64,000 bases of DNA from an uncultured Pelagibacteraceae bacterium (GTDB taxonomy: Bacteria > Pseudomonadota > Alphaproteobacteria > Pelagibacterales > Pelagibacteraceae), in assembly GCA_902632315.1 (NCBI GenBank), contig CACPCD010000002.1:51282-115281 (forward strand). Direction: 5' to 3'. Within the stretch, counting starts at the first letter, position 1; the number at the start of each line of letters is the position of its first letter. Positions 25,231 to 33,980 of the stretch are shown piece after piece. The notes under the pieces are model-generated. The model saw only the letters and a list, made by a program, of their open reading frames with translations. It searched no databases and had not been told where the DNA came from. Made by a program: the position numbers and the translations under genes.

Positions 25231-26514
25231 TTATTTTCTCCTAATTCTTTTTATTACAGATTGTGCATGCGCATCTAAACCTTCATAATTTGCAAGAGTT
25301 ATAACTGATGGTCCAAGACTTTCAATACCCTTTTTTGACAAGTTTATGTAAGAAATTCTTTTGTAAAATTCATTAACACTTATACCGCTTGAATATTTTG
25401 CTGAGCCATTTGTTGGGAGGATATGATTTGATCCAATATTATAATCTGTCATTGCCATGACTGCATACTTTCCTAAACAAATTGATCCAGCATTTTTAAT
25501 TTTTGAAACAAAAGATTTATAATTTTTTACATTCAGCTCCAAATGTTCTGGAGCAATTCTATTGACTATATCAATTATTTTTTTGTCAGAATTAACTTCT
25601 ATCAAGATACCATTGGACATTAAACTTTTTTTTGCAATTGAAGAACGTGAGATTTGTTTAAGTTGTTTTGATATTTCTTCTTCTACTTTTTTAATCATTC
25701 TTTTATCTTTTGAAATCAAGATACATTGTGCAAGATTATCATGTTCTGCTTGACCAATTAGGTCACTGGCAACCCATGCTGGATTTGAAAACTTATCACA
25801 TACGACTGTTACTTCAGAAGGACCAGCGGTCATACTTTCAATTCCAACATCTCCAAATACTTCCTTTTTAGCGGTAGCAACATATGAATTACCGGGTCCA
25901 ACAATTTTATTCACTTTTTTAATTTTTTTTGTTCCATAAGCTAATGCAGCAATTGCAGAAGGGCCTCCAATAGAATAAATTTCACTGATTTTACATTTTT
26001 TTGCTGCGTATAATACTGCTGGATTTTGTTTTCCTTTTATTCCAGGATTTATCAATACTAATCTTTTTACGCCAGCTATTAGCGCAGGGATGGCATTCAT
26101 AAGCACACTAGAAGGATAAGATGCCGAAGATCCTGGAACATAAATTGCAACTGAATCTATCGGAAGATATTTGTATTCTAATCTATTTTTAAATTTATCT
26201 ATGTAAGAAATATTTTTGAATTTTTGTAGAGAATGAAATTTAAAAATTCTTTTATAAGCTAAATCTATTGCAAGTTTAACTTTTCTATCTAAAGATTTTA
26301 TTGATTTTGTTATTTCTTTTGAATTTGGAATAATAATACTATTTTTGTTGAATTTTTTTTCATACTTCAGTAATGCTTTATCTCCATTTTTTTTTACGTC
26401 TTTAATTATATTACTTACAGATGATAAATTAGCCTGAACTTTGGTCCTTCTTTTATCAAGCAAAGTATTTAGTGAATGATTAAAATTTCTACTATTACAA
26501 TTTATGATTTTCAT
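25231..26514 (-). CDS. hisD: Histidinol dehydrogenase
   Basis: 427 residues, normal length. [46 protein letters not shown] and QAEHDNLAQ (zinc-site Gln/His) are present, with EHLEL carrying the catalytic Glu/His. It oxidises histidinol to histidine in two steps. It overlaps DUF2948 by 4 bases. The rest of the histidine genes here (hisG, hisZ) are in a different unit, so the pathway genes are dispersed. Confidence 0.95.
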   Translation of the reverse strand: MKIINCNSRNFNHSLNTLLDKRRTKVQANLSSVSNIIKDVKKNGDKALLKYEKKFNKNSIIIPNSKEITKSIKSLDRKVKLAIDLAYKRIFKFHSLQKFKNISYIDKFKNRLEYKYLPIDSVAIYVPGSSASYPSSVLMNAIPALIAGVKRLVLINPGIKGKQNPAVLYAAKKCKISEIYSIGGPSAIAALAYGTKKIKKVNKIVGPGNSYVATAKKEVFGDVGIESMTAGPSEVTVVCDKFSNPAWVASDLIGQAEHDNLAQCILISKDKRMIKKVEEEISKQLKQISRSSIAKKSLMSNGILIEVNSDKKIIDIVNRIAPEHLELNVKNYKSFVSKIKNAGSICLGKYAVMAMTDYNIGSNHILPTNGSAKYSSGISVNEFYKRISYINLSKKGIESLGPSVITLANYEGLDAHAQSVIKRIRRK

Positions 26515-26912
26515 TTTTCTTTAATTTCATTTTGGTCCTCAAGTCTTACTTCAATTGTTTCAGTAGTCAAAGCAATGTGAGCATTATTCTGGAAAATAAG
26601 ATTAATTTCAAAGTTATTTTTGTTTTTCATATAATCTATAGCAATTAATTCTAGTATTATTTCATGATTATTTTGATCAATATTTTTTGATTTTACTTTA
26701 TCAACAAAATCAAATCTGCAAACACTATTTATCTTTTTATCTTTTTGACCTTTTTCTATTTTGGTCCTCTCAATAGATATAAGAAAAACTTTGTTTAAAC
26801 CAAGGTACTTTATATCTGATACTTTAACTTTAGCACCAGAACTACAGGCTGAAATCATTTGCAAACCTTCATTATCTGTTGCAATTATTTGAGCCATATA
26901 CTTTTTATTCAT
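26511..26912 (-). CDS. DUF2948 family protein
   Basis: 133 residues, no signal peptide or membrane segment. The segments AQIIATDNEGLQMISAC, KVKVSDIKYL, CRFDFVDKV and the C-terminal ETIEVRLED match the alphaproteobacterial DUF2948 family, which sits between murA and hisD exactly as here. Function is unknown. It overlaps murA by 1 base and hisD by 4, so it is translated with both. Confidence 0.8.
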   Translation of the reverse strand: MNKKYMAQIIATDNEGLQMISACSSGAKVKVSDIKYLGLNKVFLISIERTKIEKGQKDKKINSVCRFDFVDKVKSKNIDQNNHEIILELIAIDYMKNKNNFEINLIFQNNAHIALTTETIEVRLEDQNEIKEK

Positions 26913-28165
26913 TAGTTAACCCTTCTTATTTTTGCTCCAATCTTCTGTAATTTTTTTTCAATATTTTCGTAGCCTCTGTCGAGATGATAAATTCTATTTA
27001 TTAAAGATTTTCCTTTTGTTGTTAATGCTGCCAAAACAAGAGATACGGACGCTCTTAGATCTGTAGCCATTAATTCTGCAGCAGCAAATTCAGTATTTCC
27101 ATCTATAATGGCCTTATTTCCATTAATCAAAATTTTTGCACCCATTCGATTTAATTCTGCAACATGCATAAATCTATTTTCAAAAATATTTTCTTGAATT
27201 ATAGATTTCTTATTAGCCTTACAAAGTAGTACCATCATTTGAGCCTGTAAATCGGTAGCTAAACCTGGCCATGGTGCTGTTTTCAAATTTATACTTTTAA
27301 TTTTTTTACAACCTATAATATGAATTTCATTTCTCTTAACTTTAATCTTAGCTCCTATTTTCTTTAAAATATCTATTTCCGTTTTAATTAAAGTAGGATT
27401 GACATTTTTTATTTTTAAATTCCCTTCAGTAACAGCTGCAGCAATTAGATATGTTCCAGCCTCAATTCTATCAAACATTATAGTATAACTTGCCTCTTCT
27501 AGATAATTTACACCTTCAATTTTTAAAGAACGTTTTGATACCCATTTTAATTTACATCCCATTTTCAACAAAAAATTTACTAAGTCCTTTATTTCTGGTT
27601 CTATTGCACAATTGCTTAAAAATGTGGTTCCCTTAGCTAAACTTGCTGCAATAATTAAGTTTTCGGTTGCTCCAACTGATATTTTTGGAAAATGTATTTT
27701 TGATCCAATCAATCCTTTTGGTGCTATTGCATGTACATATCCTTGACTGATTTTATATTTAACACCTAATTTTGATAAAGCTTTTAAATGAATATCAACA
27801 GGCCTAGTACCAATAGCACAGCCACCGGGAAGTGAAACTTTAGCTCTTCCAAATTTAGCAAGCAAAGGTCCTAGAACTAGTATTCCAGCTCGCATGGTTT
27901 TAACTAAGTTATAAGATGCAAAATTTTTATTTTGTTTGTAATTATTTATTATTAAATTTTTTTTATCTGATTTAATTTGTGATCCCATTGATTTTAAGAG
28001 ATTAATCATAGTCTCAATATCTTTAACCTTTGGGAGATTTTTGAGGAAAATTTTTTTATTTGATAATATTGTTGCGGCTAAAATTGGTAGAGATGCATTT
28101 TTTGAACCTGAGATATTAACATTTCCTTTGAGCTTAGCTGCTCCTAACACTTCTAATTTTTGCAT
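26912..28165 (-). CDS. murA: UDP-N-acetylglucosamine 1-carboxyvinyltransferase
   Basis: 417 residues, normal for MurA. The catalytic Cys lies in SLPGGCAIGTRPVDIH, and WPGLATDLQAQ and ATDLRASVSLVLAAL are typical. It adds enolpyruvyl from PEP to UDP-GlcNAc, the first committed step of peptidoglycan synthesis. The presence of the Cys, rather than Asp, predicts fosfomycin sensitivity of the enzyme. It is 2 bases downstream of dcd. Confidence 0.95.
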   Translation of the reverse strand: MQKLEVLGAAKLKGNVNISGSKNASLPILAATILSNKKIFLKNLPKVKDIETMINLLKSMGSQIKSDKKNLIINNYKQNKNFASYNLVKTMRAGILVLGPLLAKFGRAKVSLPGGCAIGTRPVDIHLKALSKLGVKYKISQGYVHAIAPKGLIGSKIHFPKISVGATENLIIAASLAKGTTFLSNCAIEPEIKDLVNFLLKMGCKLKWVSKRSLKIEGVNYLEEASYTIMFDRIEAGTYLIAAAVTEGNLKIKNVNPTLIKTEIDILKKIGAKIKVKRNEIHIIGCKKIKSINLKTAPWPGLATDLQAQMMVLLCKANKKSIIQENIFENRFMHVAELNRMGAKILINGNKAIIDGNTEFAAAELMATDLRASVSLVLAALTTKGKSLINRIYHLDRGYENIEKKLQKIGAKIRRVN

Positions 28166-28167
28166 GA

Positions 28168-28725
28168 TTATACTTTTGGTAGTGTTGGCTCTGGTCCTTG
28201 ACCCATATATTTGCCTTTTCTATCTGCATAAGTAACTTCTGGTTTTTCATTTCCTTTAAGGAAAATAAATTGGGCAACACCCTCATTTGCATAAATTTTA
28301 GCTGGTAGCGGTGTAGTATTTGAAAACTCTAAAGTGACATATCCCTCCCAACCAGGCTCTAGTGGGGTAACATTTACAATTATACCACATCTTGCATAAG
28401 TTGATTTCCCAAGACAAACTACTAAAACATCCTCAGGTATCTTAAATTTCTCAACAGTTCTTGCTAATACAAATGAATTTGGCGGTATAATGCATTCTGA
28501 AGTTTTTTTTGTAACAAAATTAGTAGGTTTAAAATTTTTTGGATCAACTATTTCAGAATTTACATTAGTAAAAATTTTAAATTCATCAGAAACTCTTGCA
28601 TCATATCCAAATGAAGATAAACCATAAGATATACTATCACCTCGTATCTGTTTTTCTTCAAATGGCACAATCATAGCTACGTCTTGTGACATTCTTCTTA
28701 TCCATTTGTCGGAAAGAACTGACAT
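28168..28725 (-). CDS. dcd: dCTP deaminase
   Basis: 185 residues. [55 protein letters not shown] (split here by the catalytic Arg/Glu region) and the C-terminal [13 protein letters not shown] match Dcd. It converts dCTP to dUTP for thymidylate synthesis. Its ATG overlaps the stop of a 33-residue upstream gene by one base. Confidence 0.94.
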   Translation of the reverse strand: MSVLSDKWIRRMSQDVAMIVPFEEKQIRGDSISYGLSSFGYDARVSDEFKIFTNVNSEIVDPKNFKPTNFVTKKTSECIIPPNSFVLARTVEKFKIPEDVLVVCLGKSTYARCGIIVNVTPLEPGWEGYVTLEFSNTTPLPAKIYANEGVAQFIFLKGNEKPEVTYADRKGKYMGQGPEPTLPKV

Positions 28726-28826
28726 TATTTGTTTTTCTTTTTATTTTTTTTTTGGAACAATTTTCTTTTTCTCAAATTTTTTCTTAATGCTACACTCAAA
28801 CGATCTTTTTTATCAATATTGCTCAT
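28725..28826 (-). CDS. Small basic protein of 33 residues
   Basis: ATG at 28826 opens [20 protein letters not shown] followed by a Lys-rich tail. It overlaps the upstream 66-residue gene by ATGA and the dcd start by TAATG, so its ends are both tied to coding neighbours. The LSxALRxNLRxRK pattern resembles short basic proteins common in alphaproteobacteria; function is unknown. The charge suggests RNA or ribosome binding, but that is only inference. Too short for usual gene callers. Confidence 0.65.
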   Translation of the reverse strand: MSNIDKKDRLSVALRKNLRKRKLFQKKNKKKNK

Positions 28827-29023
28827 TCTTTATTTGGATTAGTGAGAAAATCTAATGTTATTGGTTTTGAGGCGTCCAAAACTTTTGCTTTATTTTCTTC
28901 CTTTTTAGGCCCCTCTTTTGCAAGACGCTTAGCCTTTTTTTCAGCAAGTTTTTTCTCTCTTTTGGCCTGCTTTTCCATAAGCTTTGCACTCTTTGTAGAT
29001 TTATAATCGTAATGAATACCCAT
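28823..29023 (-). CDS. Small charged protein of 66 residues
   Basis: 66 residues. A helical Lys/Ala/Glu-rich stretch (residues about 12-40, with repeats such as KREKKLAEKKAKRLAKE) is followed by DASKPITLDFLTNP. It is probably a single coiled or basic helix. It starts the dcd-murA-DUF2948-hisD-infA-cspA unit and couples to the next small gene by an ATGA overlap. I do not recognise a named family; alphaproteobacteria carry similar small proteins. Confidence 0.65.
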   Translation of the reverse strand: MGIHYDYKSTKSAKLMEKQAKREKKLAEKKAKRLAKEGPKKEENKAKVLDASKPITLDFLTNPNKE

Positions 29024-29123
29024 AAAATTTTTCCTAAGTAGATATAAATCATATTGGCCAAAAAATTAAGGCAATATTTTGAAAAAATGCTTTATTATAC
29101 ACAAAATACAATTTTTAAGATTA

Positions 29124-29197
29124 GCTCCTGTAGTTAAATGGTATAACAAGTCCTTGGTAAGGACTAGTTCCCTGGTCAGTACAGGGTGGGAGCACCA
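29124..29197 (+). tRNA. tRNA-Thr (anticodon GGT) with an unusual T-loop
   Basis: Acceptor GCTCCTG pairs with TGGGAGC (two G-U pairs), D-stem GTTA/TAAC, anticodon stem AGTCC/GGACT around TTGGTAA, T-stem CCCTG/CAGGG, A73 and encoded CCA. The T-loop reads GTCAGTA instead of TTCRANN, so positions 54 and 58 are both G. The convergent TVP38-type gene ends at the very next base, leaving no room for a terminator. Confidence 0.85.
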
Positions 29198-29920
29198 CTA
29201 ATTCTTATAAAATATTTTTCTTAGAAAGATGGTTAATATCACTAAGCAAAAGAAAGCTGTGATTGGAAGATAAATTTCTTGTGTATAAATTATATCTGTA
29301 ATTTTTGGTATTTCAGAGTTCTGATCAATAATTTTTTCTAATCCACTTCCAATGGAAACTGCCAGAAAAATTTGAGGAATAATTCCAATAAAAGATGCAA
29401 AGAAAAAATTACTCACCTTTACATTAAAAAGAGTTGGTAACAAACAACTCAGCTGCCAAGGCACTCCGCCTATAAAACGATATATAAGTAGATAAATAAA
29501 CTCTGATTTTTTGAATTTTATCTCAAGTCTTTGAAACTTGTTCAAAAATTTTTCTCTAATTAAATCTTTTAAAAAATAATTTCCAAATATGTATAAAAAA
29601 GTTGCTCCAATGCTTAGGCCCATAACAACTATAATTGTACCAATCCATTTTCCAAAGATAAATCCACCTAAAAGTGCAATGGGAGATCCAAATCCTAAAA
29701 AAGGGAAAACCCATAAAATTGTCAAAATTAAAAAAATTATAGATAAAATGAAAAAATTCGATTTCTTAAGCTCGAGCAAGTATAATCTATTCTCTTTTAT
29801 AAAATCATAAGAAGTTATTTCCTGAATACTAAATTTTGAAAAAAAGAAAAGTAGAAATACTGATACTAAAATAAAGTATGATAATCCTATAAATAATTTA
29901 ATTTTTTTAGCTTTTTCCAT
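29198..29920 (-). CDS. TVP38/TMEM64 (VTT/DedA-like) membrane protein
   Basis: 240 residues with about five to six hydrophobic helices. The central domain has FGSPIALLGGFIFGKWIG, GLSIGATFLYIFGNY and YRFIGGVPWQLSCLLPTLFNV, the pattern of the VTT domain with re-entrant loops. Homologues in other organisms act as lipid scramblases or undecaprenyl-phosphate carriers; the substrate here is unknown. It diverges from rpmH across 92 bases. Confidence 0.85.
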   Translation of the reverse strand: MEKAKKIKLFIGLSYFILVSVFLLFFFSKFSIQEITSYDFIKENRLYLLELKKSNFFILSIIFLILTILWVFPFLGFGSPIALLGGFIFGKWIGTIIVVMGLSIGATFLYIFGNYFLKDLIREKFLNKFQRLEIKFKKSEFIYLLIYRFIGGVPWQLSCLLPTLFNVKVSNFFFASFIGIIPQIFLAVSIGSGLEKIIDQNSEIPKITDIIYTQEIYLPITAFFCLVILTIFLRKIFYKN

Positions 29921-29951
29921 AAATAGTAATCGTTATTATAAAATCTTCTAT

Positions 29952-29980
29952 TTGCTATTTATATATTTAATTACTATAAA
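29952..29980 (+). promoter_or_regulatory. Promoter for rpmH-rnpA-yidD-yidC
   Basis: TTGCTA at 29952-29957 and TATAAA at 29975-29980 are separated by exactly 17 bases, and GGGCG follows. Predicted transcripts would start about 25 bases before the rpmH ATG. Confidence 0.55.
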
Positions 29981-30012
29981 GGGCGAAATTTAACAAAATT
30001 TAATCACATTTT

Positions 30013-30153
30013 ATGAAAAGAACTTACCAGCCATCTAAAATTAAAAGAGCAAGAAAACATGGTTTTAGATCAAAAATGAAAACAAAAGGTGGAAAAAAAC
30101 TTTTAGCTAGAAGAAGAGCAAGAGGAAGAAAGTCATTAACTGTATCTGGTTAA
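30013..30153 (+). CDS. rpmH: 50S ribosomal protein L34
   Basis: 46 residues, starting [18 protein letters not shown] and ending [12 protein letters not shown], the universal L34 pattern, with two residues more than the 44 of many species. It is a basic protein buried in 23S rRNA near the exit tunnel. rnpA begins 4 bases after the stop, the classical rpmH-rnpA-yidD-yidC order. Confidence 0.97.
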   Translation: MKRTYQPSKIKRARKHGFRSKMKTKGGKKLLARRRARGRKSLTVSG

Positions 30154-30157
30154 ATTA

Positions 30158-30499
30158 ATGAAAAGCAAAATAGTTGCTCTTTCCAAAAACGAGGAATTTA
30201 GAAATTTATTAAAAAAAAAAAGTATTTCAAATAAGTACGTTACAATTTTTTTTGGTAAATTAGAAAAAAAAAATAATAAAAAATTAAATATTTCGTTTTC
30301 TGTTAAAAGAAAAATTGGAAATGCCGTTCAAAGAAACAAAATTAAAAGAAGGCTAAGAAATATTATGAATGATGTTGTAAAAAAGATATCAATAAATTTA
30401 GATTTTTCTTTTCTTGTTATTGCTAAGCCAACTATGTTAAATAGTGAATTTAAAAATATAAAAGAAACTCTATTTCAGGATTTTAAAAGAATTAAATAA
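30158..30499 (+). CDS. rnpA: Ribonuclease P protein component
   Basis: 113 residues. The central SVKRKIGNAVQRNKIKRRLR is the RNR-type signature of RnpA. The protein binds the catalytic RNA of RNase P and helps it cleave tRNA 5' leaders. It shares one base with yidD (TAATG). Confidence 0.94.
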   Translation: MKSKIVALSKNEEFRNLLKKKSISNKYVTIFFGKLEKKNNKKLNISFSVKRKIGNAVQRNKIKRRLRNIMNDVVKKISINLDFSFLVIAKPTMLNSEFKNIKETLFQDFKRIK

Positions 30500-30735
30500 T
30501 GAGAATAATAAATCAAATATTCATTTTTTTAATTAGGCTGTATAAATTTTTCCTTAGCCCGTTTTTTTATAAATCATGCAAATTCGAACCTTCTTGTAGT
30601 AGCTACTGTTTAGAATGTTTTGAAAAGTATAACTTTGTTAAAGCTATTTTTAAATCGTCGTTAAGAATTTTAAGATGTAATCCTTGGTTTGGTCATGGAG
30701 GACATGATCCAGTCGAGAGAAAGGATGTGGTATAA
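30499..30735 (+). CDS. yidD: Membrane protein insertion efficiency factor YidD
   Basis: 78 residues with the FKPSCSSYCLE-like cysteine motif seen here as CKFEPSCSSYCLECFEKY and the following RCNPWFGHGGHDPV. An amphipathic N-terminal helix (about residues 4-22) attaches it to the inner membrane. It assists YidC in membrane protein insertion. yidC starts 2 bases after its stop. Confidence 0.95.
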   Translation: MRIINQIFIFLIRLYKFFLSPFFYKSCKFEPSCSSYCLECFEKYNFVKAIFKSSLRILRCNPWFGHGGHDPVERKDVV

Positions 30736-30737
30736 TC

Positions 30738-32420
30738 TTGGACTCTAAGAATGTCATTGCAGCTATAGCTTTATCAACAGCAGTAATTGTACTTTACTCT
30801 CTTTTTTTCATACCAGAACAACCAATAAAAAAACAAAAATTAGCAGAGCAAAAAAAAATTGAACAAAATACTGATACGCCAAGTTTAGATGAAAAAGAAA
30901 CTTTAGTTCAAATTTCTAGAGATGATGCATTAGAAGAAAGTGAAAGAGTAAGTTTTGAGAATCAAAGTATAGTAGGTTCAATATCCTTAAGAGGAGCAGT
31001 AATTGATGATTTAATATTAAAAGATTATAAAGTGAACCTCAAAAGTGATGAAAAGATTAAGCTTCTAAGCCCGAGAAATATAGCTGATGGCTATTTTATA
31101 GAAACAGGATTTGTTACAACTGATAAAAATATTGATGTACCAAACTCAAATTCAATTTGGTCGGTCGTTGGAAATAATAAGCTTACTGAACAATCTCCAA
31201 TTAAATTGATGTGGAAAAATAAGCAAGGAATTACTTTTGAAAAAGAAATTTCGTTAGATAATAAATTTTTATTCACCGTAAAACAAAAAATAGTAAATTT
31301 ATCCAGTAAAAAATATGATTTTTATAGTTATGGACAAATTATAAGAAATAAGATTCCTGAAGGCTTACAAAATTTTTTTATTCTTCATGAGGGACCAATT
31401 TCTGTTTTGGATGATGAGCTTATAGAGGAAGACTATGACGATATACAGGATAAAAAATTTTCAAAAATTGCAAAAAAAGGCTGGCTAGGTATCAGTGATA
31501 AATATTATTTAACGTCTATAATTCCTGTAGAAAATGAGGAATTTAAAACAACATTTGATTATAAAAATAAGTTTAGGATTAATTTTATCACAACAAACCC
31601 ACAGGAGTTGGGTGAGAATAGCTCTATAGAAAATGAAATTAAAATAATTGTTGGTGCAAAAAGAGTAGAGGTAATAGATGGTTATGCAGAATCTTTAAAA
31701 ATAGACAAGTTTGATTTGGTAATCGATTGGGGATTTCTTTATTTTCTTACAAAGCCTCTGTGGTTCGCATTAGATTATTTTTTTAAGATGTTAGGAAATT
31801 ATGGTTTAGCCATAATAGCAGTAACTGTTTGTATAAGAATAGCTGTATTTCCTCTCGCCAATTACTCTTTTAGGAGTATGGCAAAAATGAAAGCTCTTAC
31901 GCCAGAAATGACTCGGTTAAAGGAATTACATAAGAATGATAAGATGAAGTTGCAGCAAGAAATGATGGCTCTCTACAAGAAGGAAGGTGTAAATCCTATG
32001 TCAGGCTGTTTACCAATAATTCCTCAAATTTTTATATTTTTTGCACTCTATAAAGTTTTGTTTGTAACTATTGAAATGAGACAAATGCCATTTTATGGGT
32101 GGATTCAAGATTTATCTGAGAGAGATCCAACAAGTATTTTCAATTTATTTGGGTTATTACCTTATGATGTGCCTTCTTTTTTAGTTATTGGGGTTTTGCC
32201 AATAGCAATGGGCGCATCGATGTATGTGCAACAAAAATTAAACCCGGCTCCAACAGATCCAATGCAAGCAAAAATTTTTGCATTTTTTCCGCTTTTCTTA
32301 ACTGTAATACTTGCACCTTTTCCTAGTGGTCTTGTTCTTTATTGGACTGCAAACAATATATTAACAATGGCTCAGCAAGTAGTAATCATGAAAAGAACAA
32401 CGGTTAAAACTGTTACTTAA
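30738..32420 (+). CDS. yidC: Membrane protein insertase YidC
   Basis: 560 residues from a TTG. An N-terminal helix (about 5-24), a large periplasmic beta domain (about 60-330), then the five-helix insertase core with YGLAIIAVTVCIRIAVFPLA (cytoplasmic-side Arg in the groove), LYKKEGVNPMSGCLPIIPQI and PSGLVLYWTANNILTMAQQ. It inserts inner membrane proteins with or without Sec. It overlaps argB by one base; engB, which often lies between yidC and argB in alphaproteobacteria, is missing. Confidence 0.96.
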   Translation: MDSKNVIAAIALSTAVIVLYSLFFIPEQPIKKQKLAEQKKIEQNTDTPSLDEKETLVQISRDDALEESERVSFENQSIVGSISLRGAVIDDLILKDYKVNLKSDEKIKLLSPRNIADGYFIETGFVTTDKNIDVPNSNSIWSVVGNNKLTEQSPIKLMWKNKQGITFEKEISLDNKFLFTVKQKIVNLSSKKYDFYSYGQIIRNKIPEGLQNFFILHEGPISVLDDELIEEDYDDIQDKKFSKIAKKGWLGISDKYYLTSIIPVENEEFKTTFDYKNKFRINFITTNPQELGENSSIENEIKIIVGAKRVEVIDGYAESLKIDKFDLVIDWGFLYFLTKPLWFALDYFFKMLGNYGLAIIAVTVCIRIAVFPLANYSFRSMAKMKALTPEMTRLKELHKNDKMKLQQEMMALYKKEGVNPMSGCLPIIPQIFIFFALYKVLFVTIEMRQMPFYGWIQDLSERDPTSIFNLFGLLPYDVPSFLVIGVLPIAMGASMYVQQKLNPAPTDPMQAKIFAFFPLFLTVILAPFPSGLVLYWTANNILTMAQQVVIMKRTTVKTVT

Positions 32421-33286
32421 TGTCTAGACTTACAGAGGAAGAAATAAAAAAAATCTTGCCTACAAAAGGCCCCACCATTGAAGAGGTAAAAAACTACTTG
32501 GTGAAATATAATGATGAATACATAGTTATTAAATGTGGTGGTAGTGTTTTAGTTGATAAAAACCTGTTTAATAACTTTGTTAATGATATTTCAATACTTA
32601 ACAAATTAGGTTTAATAACTATTATAATTCATGGTGGAGGAAAGAGAATTTCAAACCAATTAAATAAAACAGGAATTAAAAGTAATTTTATCAACGGATT
32701 GAGAATTACATGTGAAAAATCTATTGGTGTTGTTGAAGATGTTTTAAACAACTTTAATAAAGAAATAACAGAAGCTCTGAAAAAAAACGGCTGTGACAGT
32801 CAAGGTATTACTAATCAGAAAAATAATATTTTGTTAGTTGAACAAGAAAATAGAGATCTTGGCTTTGTTGGTACTCCAAAAGAAATTAGTAAATTTATAA
32901 TTGAAAAGATAATGAATGAAAAAAAAGTACCTGTAATAGCTCCATTGGGGCTGGATAAGAATAATCAAGTTTTCAACATCAATGCTGACACAGCTGCAGG
33001 TGCCATAGCAAAAAAACTTAATGCTAGACGATTAATTATCATGAGTGACGTTGAAGGGGTATTGGATAATAGCAAAAATTTAATAGCTGAAATTAATACT
33101 GAAAAAATAAATGAGTTAATAAAAGATAAAATTATAAGTGGTGGAATGATACCAAAAATTAAAAATTGTTTAGATGTTGCAAGTAATGGAGTTAAAGGGG
33201 TTTGTATTATTGATGGACGTTTAAAACACTCAATTTTATTTGAGTTACTCTCTGATAAGGGATCTGGAACACTAATTAGAAAATGA
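32420..33286 (+). CDS. argB: Acetylglutamate kinase
   Basis: 288 residues. VIKCGGSVL near residue 37, IIIHGGGKRIS near 69, FNINADTAAGAIAKKL, and GGMIPKIKNCLDV at the C-terminal side mark an amino-acid kinase of the ArgB type. It phosphorylates N-acetylglutamate. The N-terminal helix of about 25 residues before the core is typical of arginine-sensitive hexameric forms, so feedback inhibition by arginine is likely (inference). Confidence 0.94.
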   Translation: MSRLTEEEIKKILPTKGPTIEEVKNYLVKYNDEYIVIKCGGSVLVDKNLFNNFVNDISILNKLGLITIIIHGGGKRISNQLNKTGIKSNFINGLRITCEKSIGVVEDVLNNFNKEITEALKKNGCDSQGITNQKNNILLVEQENRDLGFVGTPKEISKFIIEKIMNEKKVPVIAPLGLDKNNQVFNINADTAAGAIAKKLNARRLIIMSDVEGVLDNSKNLIAEINTEKINELIKDKIISGGMIPKIKNCLDVASNGVKGVCIIDGRLKHSILFELLSDKGSGTLIRK

Positions 33287-33287
33287 A

Positions 33288-33977
33288 ATGAATCTAAAAG
33301 AAAAAAAATATCTTTTATTAGATCTAGACGGGGTATGTTATGGAAAACATAATAATTATTCTTTGGAAAAAGTTTTCGGGCAAGTATCAAAAAGAATGAC
33401 TAAATTTATTTCAGAGAGGCTAAAAATAGATACAGATGCAGCTAAAGAGCTTCAAACCAATTATTTTTATAAATACAACACAAGTTTAAATGGTCTAATG
33501 ATCCACCATAACATACCACCCCAAGAATTTTTAAAATATGTTCATACTATCGATCTTTCATTTATGAAAGAAGATCTGGTTATGAGAAGAGAACTAGAAC
33601 AATTAGATATGAAAAAATTTATTTTCACCAATGGAAGTGCAGAGCATGCAGAAAATATTTTAACCCACCTTGGAATATATGATTTATTTGGTCGTGATAA
33701 AGTATTTGATATAGAAGACGCAGGTTATGTACCTAAACCTGAGGCAAAAACCTTTGATCTTATGGTCAAAAAATTCGGTATTAATCCAAAAGAGACTGTT
33801 TACATAGAGGATATTGCGAAGAATCTTAGCATTGGTCACAAACGAGGCTGTACGACTGTTTGGTTAATTAATGACGAACATTTTGGAAAGATGGATGCAG
33901 ATAAAGATTTTATTTCACACAAAATTGAAAATCTGTCTTTATTTCTTAAGGAAATAAGGTTATTAAAAAGTCAGTAA
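33288..33977 (+). CDS. HAD-type pyrimidine 5'-nucleotidase
   Basis: 229 residues. The HAD nucleophile motif is LLLDLDGVCYG with Asp12 and Asp14; motif II is FTNGSAEHA; motif III/IV is PKPEAKTF then VYIEDIAKNLS. It matches the SDT1/PPM1-like nucleotidase subfamily often placed near argB and dapD in alphaproteobacteria. It would dephosphorylate UMP/CMP-like nucleotides; the true substrate cannot be told. It starts 1 base after argB and ends 3 bases before dapD. Confidence 0.82.
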   Translation: MNLKEKKYLLLDLDGVCYGKHNNYSLEKVFGQVSKRMTKFISERLKIDTDAAKELQTNYFYKYNTSLNGLMIHHNIPPQEFLKYVHTIDLSFMKEDLVMRRELEQLDMKKFIFTNGSAEHAENILTHLGIYDLFGRDKVFDIEDAGYVPKPEAKTFDLMVKKFGINPKETVYIEDIAKNLSIGHKRGCTTVWLINDEHFGKMDADKDFISHKIENLSLFLKEIRLLKSQ

Positions 33978-33980
33978 ATT

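Noticed and set aside
28858-29061. A second 67-codon frame overlapping the 66-residue gene
   Set aside because: It is a different reading frame over the same DNA; the 66-residue frame is the one coupled by ATGA to the next gene.
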